From Chthoniobacterales bacterium (GTDB lineage: Bacteria > Verrucomicrobiota > Verrucomicrobiia > Chthoniobacterales > UBA10450): a stretch of 6,622 bases of DNA. Position 1 is the first letter of the stretch. Every line of letters begins with the position of its first letter. Below the pieces are notes generated by a model. It had not been told where the DNA came from. It searched no databases and saw nothing but the letters and a program-made list of their open reading frames with translations. The stretch lies in the NCBI GenBank assembly GCA_013812515.1, contig JACCTI010000482.1, positions 1 to 6,622 of the forward strand, written 5' to 3'. Made by a program: the position numbers and the translations under genes. This document shows, in pieces, positions 5,885 through 6,622 of the stretch.

Positions 5885-6622
5885 GTGCCTCTCAGGATCA
5901 GCGTCGTAGTTCCTGCCTGGCGCGATGCGGAGAATCTCGCGATTCTGCTCCCGGCGCTGGCGCAGCTGCCCGGCCTCGCCGAGACAGTCGTCGTCGATGC
6001 CTCAGACGATGTCGCTTCGGAAGAAATCGCGCGGCGATGCGGCTCGTTGTTTCTGAAACACCGGAAGCCGAATCGCGGCGCGCAAATGAATGCGGGAGCG
6101 AGGATGACATCGGGTGACGTTCTGCTCTTCCAGCACGCGGATACCGTCTTGCTGGCTGCTCATCTCGGCGCCATCGCTTCGGCCTTGCGTGAGCCGCGGA
6201 TTATCGGCGGCGCTTTCTACAGGAAATTCGACGATCGGCATCCGCGTCTGCTCTGGCTGGAAAGCTTCGCGCGTTTTCTGACGCGCCGGGGCGGCACGCT
6301 GTTCGGCGATCAATCCGTCTTCGTGCGGCGCGAAGTCTTTCTGCGCTTGCGAGGCTTCGCCGAGATTCCGCTCATGGAAGACGTGGAATTCTCGCGCCGG
6401 CTCCGCGCAGCTGGCAAAGTGGCGGTGCTTGATCCGCCGGTGCAGACGTCGGCGCGACGGCACAAACGAGAAGGCGCCTGGCGAAAGACGATCCAGAACG
6501 GATCGTTTATTCTGCTCTACAAATTAGGCGTTTCACCCGCGCTTCTGCATCGCTGGTACTATCGGCGGCCATCCTTTTTGCAGAACGAACAAACGCGAAC
6601 TGCTGTCATCCCGAGGCAGGCG
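5885..6622 (+). CDS. Family 2 glycosyltransferase, 3' end beyond window
   Basis: A GT-A fold glycosyltransferase that would move a sugar from a nucleotide donor; the acceptor cannot be told. Visible are the N-terminal ISVVVPAWRDAENL (5-18), VVVDASDD (35-42), NRGAQMNAGA (63-72) and the metal/donor motif FQHADT (82-87), then LFGDQSVFVRREVF (139-152) and IPLMEDVEFSRRL (161-173), the usual acceptor and base region. This pattern matches the group often named 'rSAM/selenodomain-associated transferase 2' (TIGR04283), about 225-235 residues long; 246 codons are seen here without a stop, the last six or seven from a repeat. The start GTG 5885 places the first strand at residue 5, as usual. An in-frame GTG at 5828, overlapping the rhomboid-like stop (GTGA), would add 19 Gly/Ala-rich residues and has its G-run too close for a good ribosome site. 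The 53-base gap after the rhomboid-like gene suggests co-transcription. Confidence 0.88.
   Translation, partial: MPLRISVVVPAWRDAENLAILLPALAQLPGLAETVVVDASDDVASEEIARRCGSLFLKHRKPNRGAQMNAGARMTSGDVLLFQHADTVLLAAHLGAIASALREPRIIGGAFYRKFDDRHPRLLWLESFARFLTRRGGTLFGDQSVFVRREVFLRLRGFAEIPLMEDVEFSRRLRAAGKVAVLDPPVQTSARRHKREGAWRKTIQNGSFILLYKLGVSPALLHRWYYRRPSFLQNEQTRTAVIPRQA
6604..6622. repeat. Probable left end of a second tgtcatc-type repeat, cut by the window edge
   Basis: tgtcatcccgag (6604-6615) matches the end of the element at 2646 (tgtcatcctgag) in 11 of 12 bases, followed by similar g/c-rich sequence. It overlaps the open glycosyltransferase frame, which encodes AVIPRQA here, so the repeat probably supplies the stop codon and the last residues. 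Confidence 0.5.

Overview
The window is GC-rich and densely coding, from a Gram-negative-type bacterium. Four protein genes are visible: two on the minus strand (a large UvrA-family gene cut by the left edge, and a complete GTP-dependent PEP carboxykinase) and two on the plus strand (a divergent rhomboid-like membrane protein, and a family 2 glycosyltransferase cut by the right edge). The gene content, together with several kinds of interspersed palindromic repeat, is most in keeping with a soil Verrucomicrobiota-like lineage. That placement is an inference from style, because no rRNA or other taxonomic marker is present. No RNA gene, CRISPR array, prophage or transposase was found.

Layout. 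Positions 1-2486 (minus) hold 828 codons of an unbroken uvrA-type frame starting at a GTG. The frame passes through two repeat insertions without a stop or frameshift: a nested palindromic element of about 155 bp in the linker between the two ATPase modules, and a short heptad repeat just before the first zinc module. Positions 2487-2775 are intergenic and made largely of two repeats: an 11-bp hairpin element, and a 127-bp element with perfect 12-bp inverted ends that stops three bases from the pckG stop codon. Positions 2776-4632 (minus) are pckG. Positions 4633-4988 form a divergent intergenic region with inverted repeats but no confident promoter. Positions 4989-5831 (plus) encode the rhomboid-like protein, and 5885-6622 (plus) the glycosyltransferase. 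The last 19 bases of the window look like the beginning of another copy of the 127-bp repeat, so the glycosyltransferase frame runs into a repeat.

Functionally the genes are not an obvious pathway. pckG is central carbon metabolism (gluconeogenesis), uvrA belongs to DNA repair or is a paralogue of it, and the rhomboid-like and glycosyltransferase genes may be co-transcribed and act at the membrane. The most notable feature is the repeats: one lies in frame inside a conserved protein, much as Rickettsia palindromic elements do, and others abut or form gene ends. No convincing new multi-gene system is present.
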